DNA from: Circinella umbellata
Taxonomy: Eukaryota > Mucoromycota > Mucoromycetes > Mucorales > Lichtheimiaceae
Reading direction: 5' to 3'
Length of the DNA: 64,000 nucleotides
NCBI GenBank assembly: GCA_025093555.1
Contig: JAIWNF010000002.1
Coordinates: 1-64,000, forward strand
Shown piece after piece: positions 1-11,440 of this stretch. The number at the start of each line of letters is the position of its first letter. The stretch's first letter is position 1. The notes below the pieces were generated by a model that was not told the origin of the DNA, did not search any database, and saw only the letters and a list, made by a program, of their open reading frames with translations. The translations under genes were made by a program, and so were the position numbers.

Positions 1-183
1 ATCGTGATGTATCATATCCTAGTTTCAAGCTCTTATCTTGGCCCTTTTTTTATAGTTCGACTACATCTAAAAACGAAGGCATTGACTTTTTATATAATGG
101 TTCTAACATCATTACTTACTGATACTTTTTCGTATATCTCTTTTTTAAAAAATGAAAAGAAACTAACATTTTTTATTTTTTAG

Positions 184-578
184 CTATTGCTCAAGTAAAT
201 TAACATCTGTTCATCGGGCAAGGAATGATCAAGCTGGTTATAAAAAAAACGATTCAACTTGTGAAGTAAATGTAAATTATTTTATGCGAAATCAACACTA
301 GTACATGATACAGCAGCTGTTTGTGGAGATGGACGTAAACGTAGATGTGCACGCGTATCACGACGTTAATTAGGTAGTAGTGGAACTTCCCCAAGTAATG
401 AAGCAGCACCCACATACAGCTCTGAACAAGACAATACAAACACTACTTCTGAAAGTAATTGATTTCTATTATATAATCGCTGTGTATTAAAATTGAATGA
501 TTTTTCTAACATCTATGAGATTTTATAGCTCGTTGTCTAGTACCCTCTGTTCGTCGATGTGTTACTCGAACTCGGTAA
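184..578 (+). pseudogene. decayed 3' end of an unrecognised gene
   Basis: A pyrimidine tract ending in TAG at 181-183 looks like an intron 3' end. Beyond it are open stretches with protein-like composition. One frame reads through residues such as VHDTAAVCGDGRKRRCARV, then a TAA at 367-369, then a Ser/Thr/Asn-rich stretch. A well-formed intron follows at 455-528 (GTAATT donor, CTAAC branch-like motif, TAG acceptor), and the joined frame ends at TAA 576-578. The in-frame stop and an upstream frame change suggest decay. I recognise no family. It could be the tail of a degraded gene or transposon lying to the left of the window. Confidence 0.3.
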
Positions 579-1060
579 CTAATTTATATATAAATTATAA
601 TAATAATAAATATACTAGTAAGATGTTTTATACACTCATTTATATATAGAGCAAAAATATAGTTCTCGATCACGAAAGTTGTTTATGTAACATAAAAAAT
701 AAAACAAATTGTCTAGCTGTATATTATAATGTGGATTTATCAGATGAGATAATAAAGAAGAAATAAAAAAGAGAGAAGAACCGAGGAGGAAGGAGAGAAA
801 GTGATACGTAAAATTATCGTTATCACGCTTTAGATTTCCTTGTTCATCCTTGTTGCTTGTTATAAATTGTTCAATCTTGTCGCTCTATGTTCAATCTTGT
901 TATTTGTAGATAAAATATTAACGAACAAGATATAACAATATTTAACATATTTAAACATAATTTTTATCCATTGTGTCTTTGCAAGTTGCGAATTACAGGG
1001 TTTCCTAAGTGTTGTAGATATTTTCCTCAAAGAGTTGTGGAGCCAGAGTTTTTCAGTTTT
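579..1060. other. AT-rich spacer, no gene seen
   Basis: AT-rich DNA without a credible reading frame. The segment from about 996 to 1060 may belong to a TIR element whose right end is at 1089, but a matching left end could not be defined. Confidence 0.4.
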
Positions 1061-1089
1061 GGAGGAGTGCAAAAACTGGGGGTCTACTG
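1061..1089 (-). mobile_element. pogo/Tc1-like terminal repeat end
   Basis: Read on the minus strand from 1089, the sequence begins CAGTAGACCCCCAGTTTTTG and continues into a GCACTCC motif. This closely resembles the ends of the 68-bp element at 13701-13768 (CAGTAAACCCCCGTTTTTTG). A TA dinucleotide follows at 1090-1091, as expected for a TA target site. DNA immediately to the right (from about 1092) is homologous to the decayed coding copy near 7150, which fits insertion of the element into that copy. No convincing left end was found, so this is one end only. Confidence 0.45.
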
Positions 1090-1091
1090 TA

Positions 1092-1440
1092 CTGTATACA
1101 TTTTTCCTGGAGGGACTCCTAAAGTTGTAAAACCTGTCATTACCGTCATTTTTCTAAACAACATGCTATTACCTGCTTAAATATGCATTACCGACTACAT
1201 ATAACTACACAACAATCATCTGATCCACTATCATTTATACTCAACAAATTACCGAAATCAGCACCAACATCAACTCGCCGCATCAATTTTCTTAAAACCG
1301 TTTGGCCAGTTATTTGTACAATATTAGCAGAACTCAACGCACATCAACATCCCGATTCTAATGAACAACAATATTACAACCCAGATCCTGGAAGAGCTTT
1401 TTTGAACTGGATTGATCCTCCTTCTTCTGATCATGGCTAA
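1092..1440 (+). pseudogene. unrecognised coding fragment, copy 1 of a two-copy family
   Basis: From 1183 an 85-codon frame runs to TAA at 1438-1440. It contains WPVICTILAELNAHQHP and a conserved end of the form N-x-D-P-G-R-A-F-L-N-W-I. The same protein pattern recurs at 7320-7506 (WPIICAILAELIVNQHPGS and NPGQVLLTWI), so the frame was once coding. Upstream of 1183 the homology continues (FPGGTPK here, LPSGKPK in copy 2) in a broken frame. A possible GC-AG intron (GCTAAGT donor at 1435, acceptor ending 1678) would extend the product to a TAA near 1742. The family is not recognised; a transposon-encoded or lineage-specific gene is possible. Confidence 0.4.
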
Positions 1441-1742
1441 GTATTCTATTGTTTCTTTTCTATTTTGTCACTTATTCACAACATATTCTTAGTAGTCCCT
1501 ATTGTTATTATTATTTTTCTGCTTCTTTTTTCAAATTATCAATTATTATTCAATATGTTTTTCTCTTATTCTCTCACATATTGCCTACTATTTACCATCA
1601 TCCAACCTTTAACTTTCCTCTCTTCCTTTTTCCCTATTCCTATAATAGGGTTTTTTACTTTTCTTTATTCCTTTCAGACCGGACTGGAGCGAAAAAGCTC
1701 ACCCGAGCACAGCGTTCATTAAAGTCAATAAAATATAAATAA

Positions 1743-2569
1743 TTTTAATCGTACTGTATACATTTCTGATCAGCTGGCTTTTATACTGATCATATTACCA
1801 TTGAAAACAGCAAGAATACTATGAAAGCTAAAGTTGAAACTCAACTTTTGTGAGCAATGTTTTCATGTGGTCAATGCTAACGCACAATCTCGCAATAGTT
1901 TTTAAAGCCTTATAAGCTATAAATACCGATTAAGTTTATATCATTCAAGTATATATACTTGATTATAATATATAGCTCTGGGTAGCATAACTCTTAGAAA
2001 AAACCGAACACAGTGGGTCAAATTACTTGTTAAAAAAACTCGCTTGGTAAAATTTACAGCCATATCAATAAGACAGCTGTACGCACGGACCACCATGTAA
2101 AAATGGTTGTCATGCAGTAAAATGTTTTTTGTCTCCCTTTAGATCTTGTACCTTTAGACCCTTAAAAAAAGGCTGGATAAATTTTCATTACCCTGATAAC
2201 AATCATTTCTATGCTGATATCATTTTTACTAATAACTTTGACAATTGAAAAAGAAAGTTGTTGGCTGGAGTTTCAAAAAACGCTTAATTAGACATTGCTT
2301 TAATGATTAACCCTTCAATTTCAACCAAATAAAATTACGAGCGTGTGGGGTTCTTTTTTATTTAAATAATAAATTTTATAATTTTTATTGACAACTTCCA
2401 TAAAATTCGATATTCATATTTCATAGATTATTCAAATTAATAAGAGTACACTACGTAGTTCAAATAAAATTAGATATATAATAATATGATGTATGTTAAA
2501 AGCATAAGGCTTTTTTTCTGCGTTTTCTTTTTTCAGCATTAGCTGTATAATTATCTTTTTTTTACTATT
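1743..2569. other. AT-rich spacer, no gene seen
   Basis: No credible reading frame, RNA gene or repeat was seen before the inverted-repeat arm begins around 2570. Confidence 0.4.
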
Positions 2570-3724
2570 GTGTATTTTAATGAAGAAATGAATACTTTAT
2601 CACTGCTCTGATTTTTTTTTATATTGAGATTACTGTTTACGTAGTTTAGACTAATATTAGACCATAGATGAAATTCATGGTAAACTGTGTCTGTATCCAA
2701 AAGTCAAACAGATATTACATAAGAATGAATTGATTAACTTTATCTTTTAATCCATTGGATAGAACTATCTTTATAATAAAAAGAATAATAAAAGGTAGAA
2801 ACAAAATCTTTCACTCTATGATATAAAAGCAATAATTATAAAACACTCTATAATTGCCACCAGTAGGAATAATGCCGAGTATATTGTTTCATACCCTTTA
2901 AACATAATGAATTTTTCTTCAATACAATTATATATAACCCAGTAGAGTATATTTTTACTTTTAACTTTACGTACTCGTTATTTTAACTATGCCGCGTCTC
3001 ACTGAATCCACCAACAAACTATACAAACTGTTTTGAAACAAAGCCCCTTTAACAGTGTATTCCTTTTATAGGTGGCAACAAGATGAAAAGATACATTATG
3101 TTTTTTTTAGAGAACCAGCATAACATTCAAAGATAAACGCATGCAAAAAAAAGGAGGGGGGTAGATTTGAAAACAATGTTCATTATAATGATCAGTTACT
3201 CGATTAAAGAGAGACCTGTTTTATAAATAAATAAATAAAAAGAACGCAAATTCATTTTATTGTCCTGCGCGACTAAAGGTCCAGATCCCCAAATAATGTG
3301 AGGTAAGCGTGTCTTTATGCAAAGTAAAAAATAACATGTGTGTGTGTCACCATGGCAAGATCGCTAAAGCTATTATTCTCTTTTTTTCTTCTTCACTTTG
3401 TTTTTACTTGTCTGCATCATATATATTAAAAAAAAGTCAGCTATACAAAGGCATTGATACATGATAAAGGATGTTACCATTGTTTCGGGCTCACAAAAAA
3501 AAAAGCATGAAAAGGGTCTTTTTCAGATCTGTCTTTTTCTGCTCTTTTCTTTTTTTTTCTTTTTCCTTACACCCGCAACAAGCAAGTACATTTTTTCCCT
3601 CTATTTATTGTTTTTCTTTTTTATGATTTTATTATACATGTTACTACTTTTGACGAGCTTATTCTTATTCTTATTTTTTTATTCTTTTTTAAAGGAGGTT
3701 GTCGTGTCGCGTCATTTCCTTGAA

Positions 3725-3775
<51 letters not shown>

Positions 3776-4755
3776 GCGAGTGTGATTGAAAGGTGAGTGT
3801 GTTTGAAAGGCGAGTGCGTTTGAAAGGCGAGTGCGTTTGAAAGGCGAGTGTGTTTGAAAGGCGAGTGTGTTTGAAAGGCGAGTGTGTTTGAAAGATGAGT
3901 GAAAGGTGAGTGAAAGGTGAGTGTGTTTTTACTCTTTACTATCTTCGGATAGGAAAGGGGCCGATGATCCAGTTATCAACTGGGGAGGTCGGGTCCTGAC
4001 GCAATGCCACCTCCACGTGGTAAGGCCTGTCCACGTAGCTTTTTTTTTTTTTTGCAAAAAAAAAAAAGCTGCGGCCAAGAGCATTGCAGTTTTATAACAA
4101 ATGTTTGATTTTAATGTGTTTGTAAGCCATTGGGTTTTTGCTCAGAATGGTTTCTTTCTGTATTTTTATTTTATTACCAATAATATAAATAAATTAACGT
4201 ATTGTCATCTCTTTATAATAATTTACATGTTCAGACCTAAGATAGAAATTTAATTACTGGTTACCATGGTATAATGATCTGACAGATTTTAGCTGATAAA
4301 AATCACAATGATTGGATCAACAGCATATGCAAACAGTAGCTAGGGAGGTGTGATATTTGAATCGGATGTATAACTACAAAAAAATCTTCTAACTTTACAG
4401 TGGTGCACATACATATAATGTAAATACGTAGTCTAGCTAAGCAAAATAATCACTTTTTTTGTAAACGACAACAGCGAAGTTAATACGTTCGCATGGCAAA
4501 GGGCTCCTGTTCCAATCCACTATTGCAGTTATCTCCATTGGTAGTGTAAATCAATTATGCTACAAATGCCAAGAACACAACAAAATAGTTGAGTATCTAA
4601 GAAACCACGTAAAATATATAACAATCAGTAAAACAATAAACAGCATTCCCTTGAACTGCGCGTATGCAGATGGTCTCTTTGAAAATTACACTGTCACTTT
4701 TTCAGAAGCTACTATTGAAAAATCATTCCCTTAATACTGAAAATGTTGCCTTGTT
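2570..4755 (+). repeat. inverted-repeat arm, plus-oriented copy
   Basis: The whole segment aligns with the reverse complement of about 40915-43300. The core (about 2690-4100) is nearly identical between copies, for example around 2870-3050 and the GC-richer stretch 3950-4035. The ends (2570-2690 and 4250-4755) are clearly more diverged, with many substitutions and small gaps. No transposase or reverse transcriptase frame was found. The core holds pyrimidine tracts, a GT run, a 17-bp minisatellite and a poly-T/poly-A hairpin at about 4039-4072. It is probably a non-autonomous mobile element or an old segmental duplication. Exact ends are uncertain. Confidence 0.75.
3728..3930 (+). repeat. GT run plus 17-bp minisatellite (short allele)
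   Basis: A (GT)n run at about 3728-3771 is followed by roughly eight copies of a 17-bp unit of the form GAAAGGCGAGTGTGTTT with C/T and G/A variants, ending in two 11-bp truncated units. The matching array in the other arm (41746-42134) has about nineteen units and interrupted CA runs, so copy number changed after the arms diverged. Confidence 0.85.
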
Positions 4756-5559
4756 GAAAAAAAAATGTTGTTTTGCCATTTGTTAACCAAATCACTCTAC
4801 ATAAAGAAACATAAACTTTATGAGTACGTGATACGGATGCGTTTAAAAATCAAATAATTTACCATCCAGTTTTAGTGGGGTGTCTAATACAATTCTACGT
4901 ATATGTTTTTTTATACCAGTATTATCAAGAACGCAACACAATGATTATCTAAAGTAAACCGAACATGATAAGTACTCCGTTGTGGCGGGATTCTGTATAT
5001 TTTTTTTCGATATAAGGGAATACTTAAACTAATAAAAACTTGGCTTCTCAAATATATAATGGTAATAAAGTAAAGTAAATATTAAGTATAATATACAAAG
5101 CGTCAATGATGATAAGAAAGTGAGCGATTCAATCCTTATTTATACTATTTTACGACGATGCTTAATAATATGCAATACTTGTAAAAATGTTTTAATAATT
5201 AATGCTTCTTTGTCGGTAATGCCGATCAAAGAAATATGAACCCTAATTTCGGCCACTTGTATACTTTTCTCACATGATTATATTTAATGCTGATACAACC
5301 ATCTTTATTGACACTGTAATTTTCTACGTACCTGTATATAAAAAAAATGTGAGGGGTTTTTTGTGGGTGTACTAATATCATTACTTTAATATTCTCCCAC
5401 AATAATATAAAAGTATCACATGTGCAAAAGTGCTACCCATGACCCTTACTACTGTCATACATATAAAACACACATAGAACCATAATCTACACATTTGTTT
5501 GTATAATAAAAAAGTTTATTTTGAAAAAAAAGAAATTAAAAAGGCCAATGTATCAGCAA
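4756..5559. other. AT-rich spacer, no gene seen
   Basis: AT-rich DNA with only short chance reading frames. Confidence 0.4.
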
Positions 5560-6600
5560 GTTGTGTGAATTTCAAATAATCCAACAAGAAGCACGGCGAG
5601 AACGTTCATTGGCAAAGCTTACCAAAAAAAAAAGTATTGATTCCCTCATAAGCGCGTGTATGTTGATCCCAAATGACGCGCTTTCAAATAGGAACGGATG
5701 AGAATGGTTTTTGCCAAACATTATTCTTGCCACGCCATCTTGCCAAATGTTATCACTGACACACATCTTTACCTGTCATCAATTGCCCACCAAAATTTCA
5801 GACTTGCATCCTGCAACACCACTCACTTGTGAAGAATACATCTATAGTCTCCTTTAGGTCATACTATGCTGGCTTATTATAATTCCCCAAATGTTCGCAT
5901 CACATCCCTCGTCAGCATTATATAGAGCACAAGATCCAACTTGTTAACATATTTCGGGTTTTGCTTTGTGCCTTGGTTCCAACAGCTATCACTGATTTTG
6001 CACTATCGCTTAATATTAGTCTGACCAGAACCATATCAATTGGTACGCTTGGACAGAATCGAACGAAATTTTCAGGAGATACAAAATAAATTTACTAGGT
6101 TGCCTAAGGATTACTTTCATCCAGGCCAGTTGTGACAACTCTTCAACTTGAATCTAAAAGCCGAGTCACTGTTATGCAGCTGATAATTTGAACCACACCA
6201 AAACAAAAGTCCATGTAACTGATGGGATCATCCACCTTGGAATAGGTAGGTATCTTGTTAAAAAAAATAGGACAGGCGTTGCTGTTACTACTGAGCAAAT
6301 GCCTGGTAACAAACAGTAAAACCCGAGTCCTGTTGGTCTTTCACAAAGTTAAAAACGTGTACTGCTAACAACCAGGACAATAAACTCCTTCTTTTGTAAA
6401 ATATGGAGGAAAAAACGATCGTATTTGCAGCAACGGATGTTCAACCATGACAGCCGTTCAAACTGAAGAATTGCAGCCAACTTGAAAAGTTGCTGAAGAA
6501 AGATTGTTGCAGCATTTACTTCATTCTTAACAATACACAACAGCACGGAATGCCACGAAAGAACATTCTTCAATAAAAAAGACTCGCCATTAAAGTAACT
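5560..6600 (-). pseudogene. possible decayed coding region
   Basis: Several minus-strand frames have protein-like composition but are broken by stops and frame changes. One island at about 6450-6360 reads HPLLQIRSFFPPYFTKEGVY followed by a C-P-G-C pair. Another at 6260-6170 includes KVDDPISYMDFCFGVV. A 64-codon open frame lies at 5766-5572. Cys-pair clusters like the first occur in proteins associated with large DNA transposons, but I cannot assign a family. This is inference from composition and could be chance. Confidence 0.22.
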
Positions 6601-6902
6601 GAACCCCTTTTACATGCATACTTGGGTTTCACCCTTTCCATCAAAGCTTGTATACCATAATCAGCTCAATTCTCCTTCCTTGTTATTCTCATAAAAAAAG
6701 AAAAACAAGGTGTACCAATGGAAAACGTCAATAATCTGAACATGTCAAGCTTACGAAAAGAAGTAAAGAAAAGAAGAAGAGACTCTTCATTTGTGAAGAT
6801 TATAGAACTCCGGTAGCGAAAAACCCCTTCTATCACTTCATTTTTTTTTTTCATTTGGAAACATCGTTACTTTTTATTTGTGTACAATCTTGCCATTTGT
6901 AT

Positions 6903-7117
6903 GAAGCTATCTCTACTCTTTATATATGAAAAAGCGTATTTTTTATAAGCGAAGAAGTTTACTCTTTGTAAGCAGATAAGGTTACTTTTATAAGCGGAAA
7001 AAATTATCTTTTCTAAGCGAATAAATTAACTCTCAAAACTGATAAAAGTCATTCATCATAAGCGGACAGCCTTGTCCTTTGTATGCAGATAAATTATATT
7101 TTATATGCGGTAAATTT
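6903..7117. repeat. degenerate 22-23 bp tandem repeat
   Basis: About eight units, each starting AAGCGGATAAA or close variants (AAGCAGATAAGG, AAGCGAATAAATT, ATGCAGATAAATT) and followed by an AT-rich spacer such as TTACTCTTTTAT. Divergence between units is high, indicating an old array. It lies immediately upstream of the decayed coding fragment at 7150. Confidence 0.6.
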
Positions 7118-7149
7118 GTGGGTTTGTGTCCGGAGACAAATGTAAAGTC

Positions 7150-7506
7150 CTGTATATATTGCCAGCCTTCCTAGTGGCAAACCGAAAACGCGCATGACAT
7201 GTTTATCATCGCAGTTTACCAAACAACATTCAATAAAATACCTCCAGATGCATAAGTGTCTTAAAATACACATTACCAAAACCAATTATCCACTCTCTTA
7301 TCCTCCTAATTGCATGCCAAAACGTAAACCATCTTCTGCATCAAGAATCCAAACGATTAAAAGTTCTATGGCCTATCATATGTGCAATCTTAGCCGAATT
7401 AATTGTTAATCAACATCCAGGTTCCACTCAGCAGCAATATCAAGATGATAATCCCGGACAAGTATTACTAACATGGATTGCTTCTCCTTCTCCCGAGCTT
7501 CTCAGG
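7150..7506 (+). pseudogene. unrecognised coding fragment, copy 2, frameshifted
   Basis: This is a paralogue of the fragment at 1092-1440. One frame reads LPSGKPKTRMTCLSSQF and later MPKRKPSSASRIQTIKSS. At about 7368 the homology moves by one base into the frame WPIICAILAELIVNQHPGS, which continues to TWIASPSPELLR and TAA 7507-7509. An AG|GTAAGA splice donor overlaps this end (intron from 7507). The one-base shift relative to copy 1 indicates a pseudogene. The 212-bp satellite begins within 80 bp downstream. The family is unrecognised. Confidence 0.4.
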
Positions 7507-7582
7507 TAAGAAACTTAAAACTTACAGCACTTACCGAGTACACTCACCCATCGATTACTACTACTTATAATAATAGTATAAA

Positions 7583-10500
7583 AGTTTCCATTGGTCTTGA
7601 TCGTCGTGTCTATATATTATAAAAAATAAGAAAAAATGTTCTAGTCATTAGAATTTACAGCATGTTACTTTATTATTACCGTTGTCACCATGTCGCCAAG
7701 GTAAGCGTATCGTCGAATCGAGGAAAACTGTATCGCTTGCCCTCCAGTTGATCGTCCTATAAAAATGCCCTATCCTTACCCCCAGCCAGATACAGTTTTC
7801 CATTGGTCTTGATCGTCGTATCTATATATTATAAAAAATAAATGTTCTAGTCATTAGAATTTACAGCAAGTTATTTTATTATTACCGTTGTCGCCATGCC
7901 GCCAAGGTAATCGTATCGTCGAACCGTGGAAAACTGCATCGCTTGCCCTCCAGTTGATCGTCCTATAAAAATGCCCTATCCTTACCCCCAGCCAGATACA
8001 GTTTTCCATTGGTCTTGATCGTCGTGTCTATATATTATAGAAAATAAAAGAAAATGTTCTAGTCATTAGAATTTACAGCAAGTTATTTTATTATTACCGT
8101 TGTCACCATGCCACCAAGGTAATCGTCGTCGTCGAACCGTGGAAAACTGCATCGCTTGCCCTCCAGTTGATCGTCCTACAAAAAAAAGCCCTATCGTTAC
8201 CCCCAGCCAGATACAGTTTTCCATTGGTCTTGATATTCGTGTCTATATATTATAAAAAATAAGAAAAAATGTTCTAGTCATTAGTATTTACAGCATGTTA
8301 TTTTATTATTACCGTTGTCGCCATGCCGCCAAGGTAATCGTATCGTCGAACCGTGGAAAACTGCATCGCTTGCCCTCCAGTTGATCGTCCTACAAAAAAA
8401 AGCCCTATCCTTACCCCCAGCCAGATACAGTTTTCCATTGGTCTTGATCGTCGTGTCTACATATTATAAAAATAAAAAAAATGTTCTAGTCATTAGTATT
8501 TACAGCAAGTTACTTTATTATTACCGTTGCCGCCATGTCACCAAGGTAATCGTCGTCGTCGAATCGAGGAAAACTGTATCGCTTGCCCTCCAGTTGATCG
8601 TCCTATAAAAATGCCCTATCCTTACCCCCAGCCAGATACAGTTTTCCATTGGTCCTGATCGTCGTGTCTATATATTATAGAAAATAAAAAAAATGTTCTA
8701 GTCATTGGTATTTACAGCATGTTATTTTATTATTACCGTTGTCACCATGTCGCCAAGGTAAGCGTATCGTCGAATCGAGGAAAACTGTATCGCTTGCCCT
8801 CCAGTTGATCGTCCTATAAAAATGCCCTATCCTTACCCCCAGCCAGATACAGTTTTCTATTGGTCTTGATCGTCGTGTCTATATATTATAAAAATAAAAG
8901 AAAATGTTCTAGTCATTGTATTTACAGCATGTTATTTTATTATTACCGTTGTCACCATGTCGCCAAGGTAAGCGTATCGTCGAATCGAGGAAAACTGTAT
9001 CGCTTGCCCTCCAGTTGATCGTCCTAAAAAAATGCCCTATCGTTACCCCCAGCCAGATACAGTCTTCCATTGGTCTTGATCGTCGTGTCTATATATTATA
9101 AATAATAAATAAAAATGTTCTAGTCATTAGTATTTACAGCAAGTTACTTTATTATTACCGTTGCCGCCATGTCGCTAAGGTAACCGTCGTCGTCGAACCG
9201 TGGAAAGCTGTATCGCTTGCCCTCCAGTTGATCGTCCTACAAAAAAAAGCCCTATCCTTACCCCCAGCCAGATACAGTTTTCATTGGTCTTGATCGTCGT
9301 GTCTATATATTATAAAAAATAAGAAAAAATGTTCTAGTCATTAGAATTTACAGCATGTTATTTTATTATTACCGTTGTCACCATGTCCCAAGGTAAGCGT
9401 ATCGTCGAATCGAGGAAAACTGTATCGCTTGCCCTCCAGTTGATCGTCCTATAAAAAGCCCTATCCTTACCCCCAGCCAGATACAGTTTTCCATTGGTCC
9501 TGATCGTCGTGTCTATATATTATAAAAAATAAATGTTCTAGTCATTAGAATTTACAGCAAGTTATTTTATTATTACCGTTGCCGCCATGTCGCCAAGGTA
9601 AGCGTATCGTCGAATCGAGGAAAACTGTATCGCTTGCCCTCCAGTTGATCGTCCTATAAAAATGCCCTATCCTTACCCCCAGCCAGATACAGTTTTCCAT
9701 TGGTCTTGATCGTCGTGTCTATATATTATAGAAAATAAAAGAAAATGTTCTAGTCATTAGAATTTACAGCAAGTTATTTTATTATTACCGTTGTCACCAT
9801 GCCACCAAGGTAATCGTCGTCGTCGAACCGTGGAAAACTGCATCGCTTGCCCTCCAGTTGATCGTCCTACAAAAAAAAGCCCTATCGTTACCCCCAGCCA
9901 GATACAGTTTTCCATTGGTCTTGATATTCGTGTCTATATATTATAAAAAATAAGAAAAAATGTTCTAGTCATTAGTATTTACAGCATGTTATTTTATTAT
10001 TACCGTTGTCGCCATGCCGCCAAGGTAATCGTCGTCGTCGAACCGTGGAAAACTGCATCGCTTGCCCTCCAGTTGATCGTCCTACAAAAAAAAGCCCTAT
10101 CCTTACCCCCAGCCAGATACAGTTTTCCATTGGTCTTGATCGTCGTGTCTATATATTATAAATAATAAATAAAAATGTTCTAGTCATTAGTATTTACAGC
10201 AAGTTACTTTATTATTACCGTTGCCGCCATGTCGCTAAGGTAACCGTCGTCGTCGAACCGTGGAAAACTGTATCGCTTGCCCTCCAGTTGATCGTCCTAC
10301 AAAAAAAAGCCCTATCCTTACCCCCAGCCAGATACAGTTTTCTATTGGTCTTGATCGTCGTGTCTATATATCATAAAAAATAAGAAAAAATGTTCTAGTC
10401 ATTAGAATTTACAGCATGTTATTTTATTATTACCGTTGTCACCATGTCGTCGCCAAGGTAAGCGTATCGTCGAATCGAGGAAAACTGTATCGCTTGCCCT

Positions 10501-10800
10501 CCAGTTGATCGTCCTACAAAAAAAAGCCCTATCCTTACCCCCAGCCAGATACAGTCTTCCATTGGTCTTGATCGTCGTGTCTATATATTATAAATAATAA
10601 ATAAAAATGTTCTAGTCATTAATATTCACAGCAACTCATTTTATTATTACCGTTGCCGCCATGTCGCCAAGGTAATCGTCGTCGTCGAATCGTGGAAAAT
10701 TGCATCGCTTGCCCTCCAGTTGATCGTCCTATAAAAATGCCCTATCCTTACCCCCAGCCAGATACAGTTTTCCATTGGTCCTGTTCATCGTATCTATATT
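7583..10800 (+). repeat. satellite array, about fifteen ~212-bp units
   Basis: The landmark CCATTGGTC (once or twice CTATTGGTC) recurs about every 206-220 bp, at roughly 7587, 7799, 8009, 8221, 8437, 8648, 8862, 9068, 9282, 9491, 9697, 9917, 10128, 10343, 10558 and 10772. Units are over 90 percent alike by eye. Each has CCAGCCAGATACAG, a TATATATTATAAAAA stretch, TGTTCTAGTCATTAG, ATTACCGTTG, CCAAGGTAA and CGCTTGCCCTCCAGTTGATC. Variants recur in blocks: the unit at 8009-8221 and its neighbour match 9697-9917, including the rare GATATTCGTGTC variant, which implies multi-unit duplication. The last unit decays at about 10790. Open frames inside the array are short and inconsistent between units. 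Confidence 0.95.
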
Positions 10801-11440
10801 TAAAAAAATCAAAAAGAAATAAAGTAATAAAGTAAAGCATCTTATTCATTTCGACTCATTTACGTCCACGCATTTAGTTGTACTCCTTCACTTAGACTCT
10901 TCAGTTCCACATACTCACTCTCACTCTCATTCCGGTGCCAGCACCCTTTTACGTCTATTTATTTGCCCCCACCGAATGGCTTCAGCATACTCATATACAC
11001 CAATCAAGTTCCATGCATTTACTTACACACAGCTATTTACATGGATTTACCTGGACTCTAATTCTTCTGTTCTTTCACTTCAATTCATCCACGCATAACC
11101 ATTGGCTCATACATGGACTAATTACACGCACGTTGATTTGAATCACTGTGTGTTAGACTACGTACGTTGTCATATAGCCCATCCTGTGATCTATAGTGTT
11201 CCTTCCAGCTCATGGAATAGTGACAAGCTAAGGTCAAGTCAGCCACGGAATATCTATATATTAGGTCATACGTAGTTTGATAAAAACAATATTAACATTT
11301 TTTTTCTTCTATAGAAGAAATTTCGTTTAAAATAACGCCATAGAAGCGGATTGATATAACGGAAAGTTTCATTAAAAAAATATCATTATTTACCTGGGTA
11401 ATATAACAATACACCATTCTGGTTCTAATTAAAGTTTGAA
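10801..11440. other. spacer with no gene seen
   Basis: Slightly less AT-rich, CA/TC-rich DNA after the satellite (for example ATTTCGACTCATTTACG), then ordinary AT-rich sequence. No conserved product or RNA was recognised. Confidence 0.4.

Noticed and set aside
3461..3772. A 103-codon frame with Phe/Leu-rich segments and a Cys-Val tail, mirrored at 42389-42054 on the minus strand
   Set aside because: It is translation of T/C tracts and a GT repeat. Its conservation follows from the inverted repeat, not coding constraint.
7583..10800. Possible CRISPR array
   Set aside because: Units are ~212 bp and nearly identical throughout, with no short repeats separating unique spacers, and the genome is eukaryotic.
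8315..10835. Frames of 60-97 codons inside the satellite
   Set aside because: They are interrupted differently in each unit by small indels, so no consistent product is encoded.
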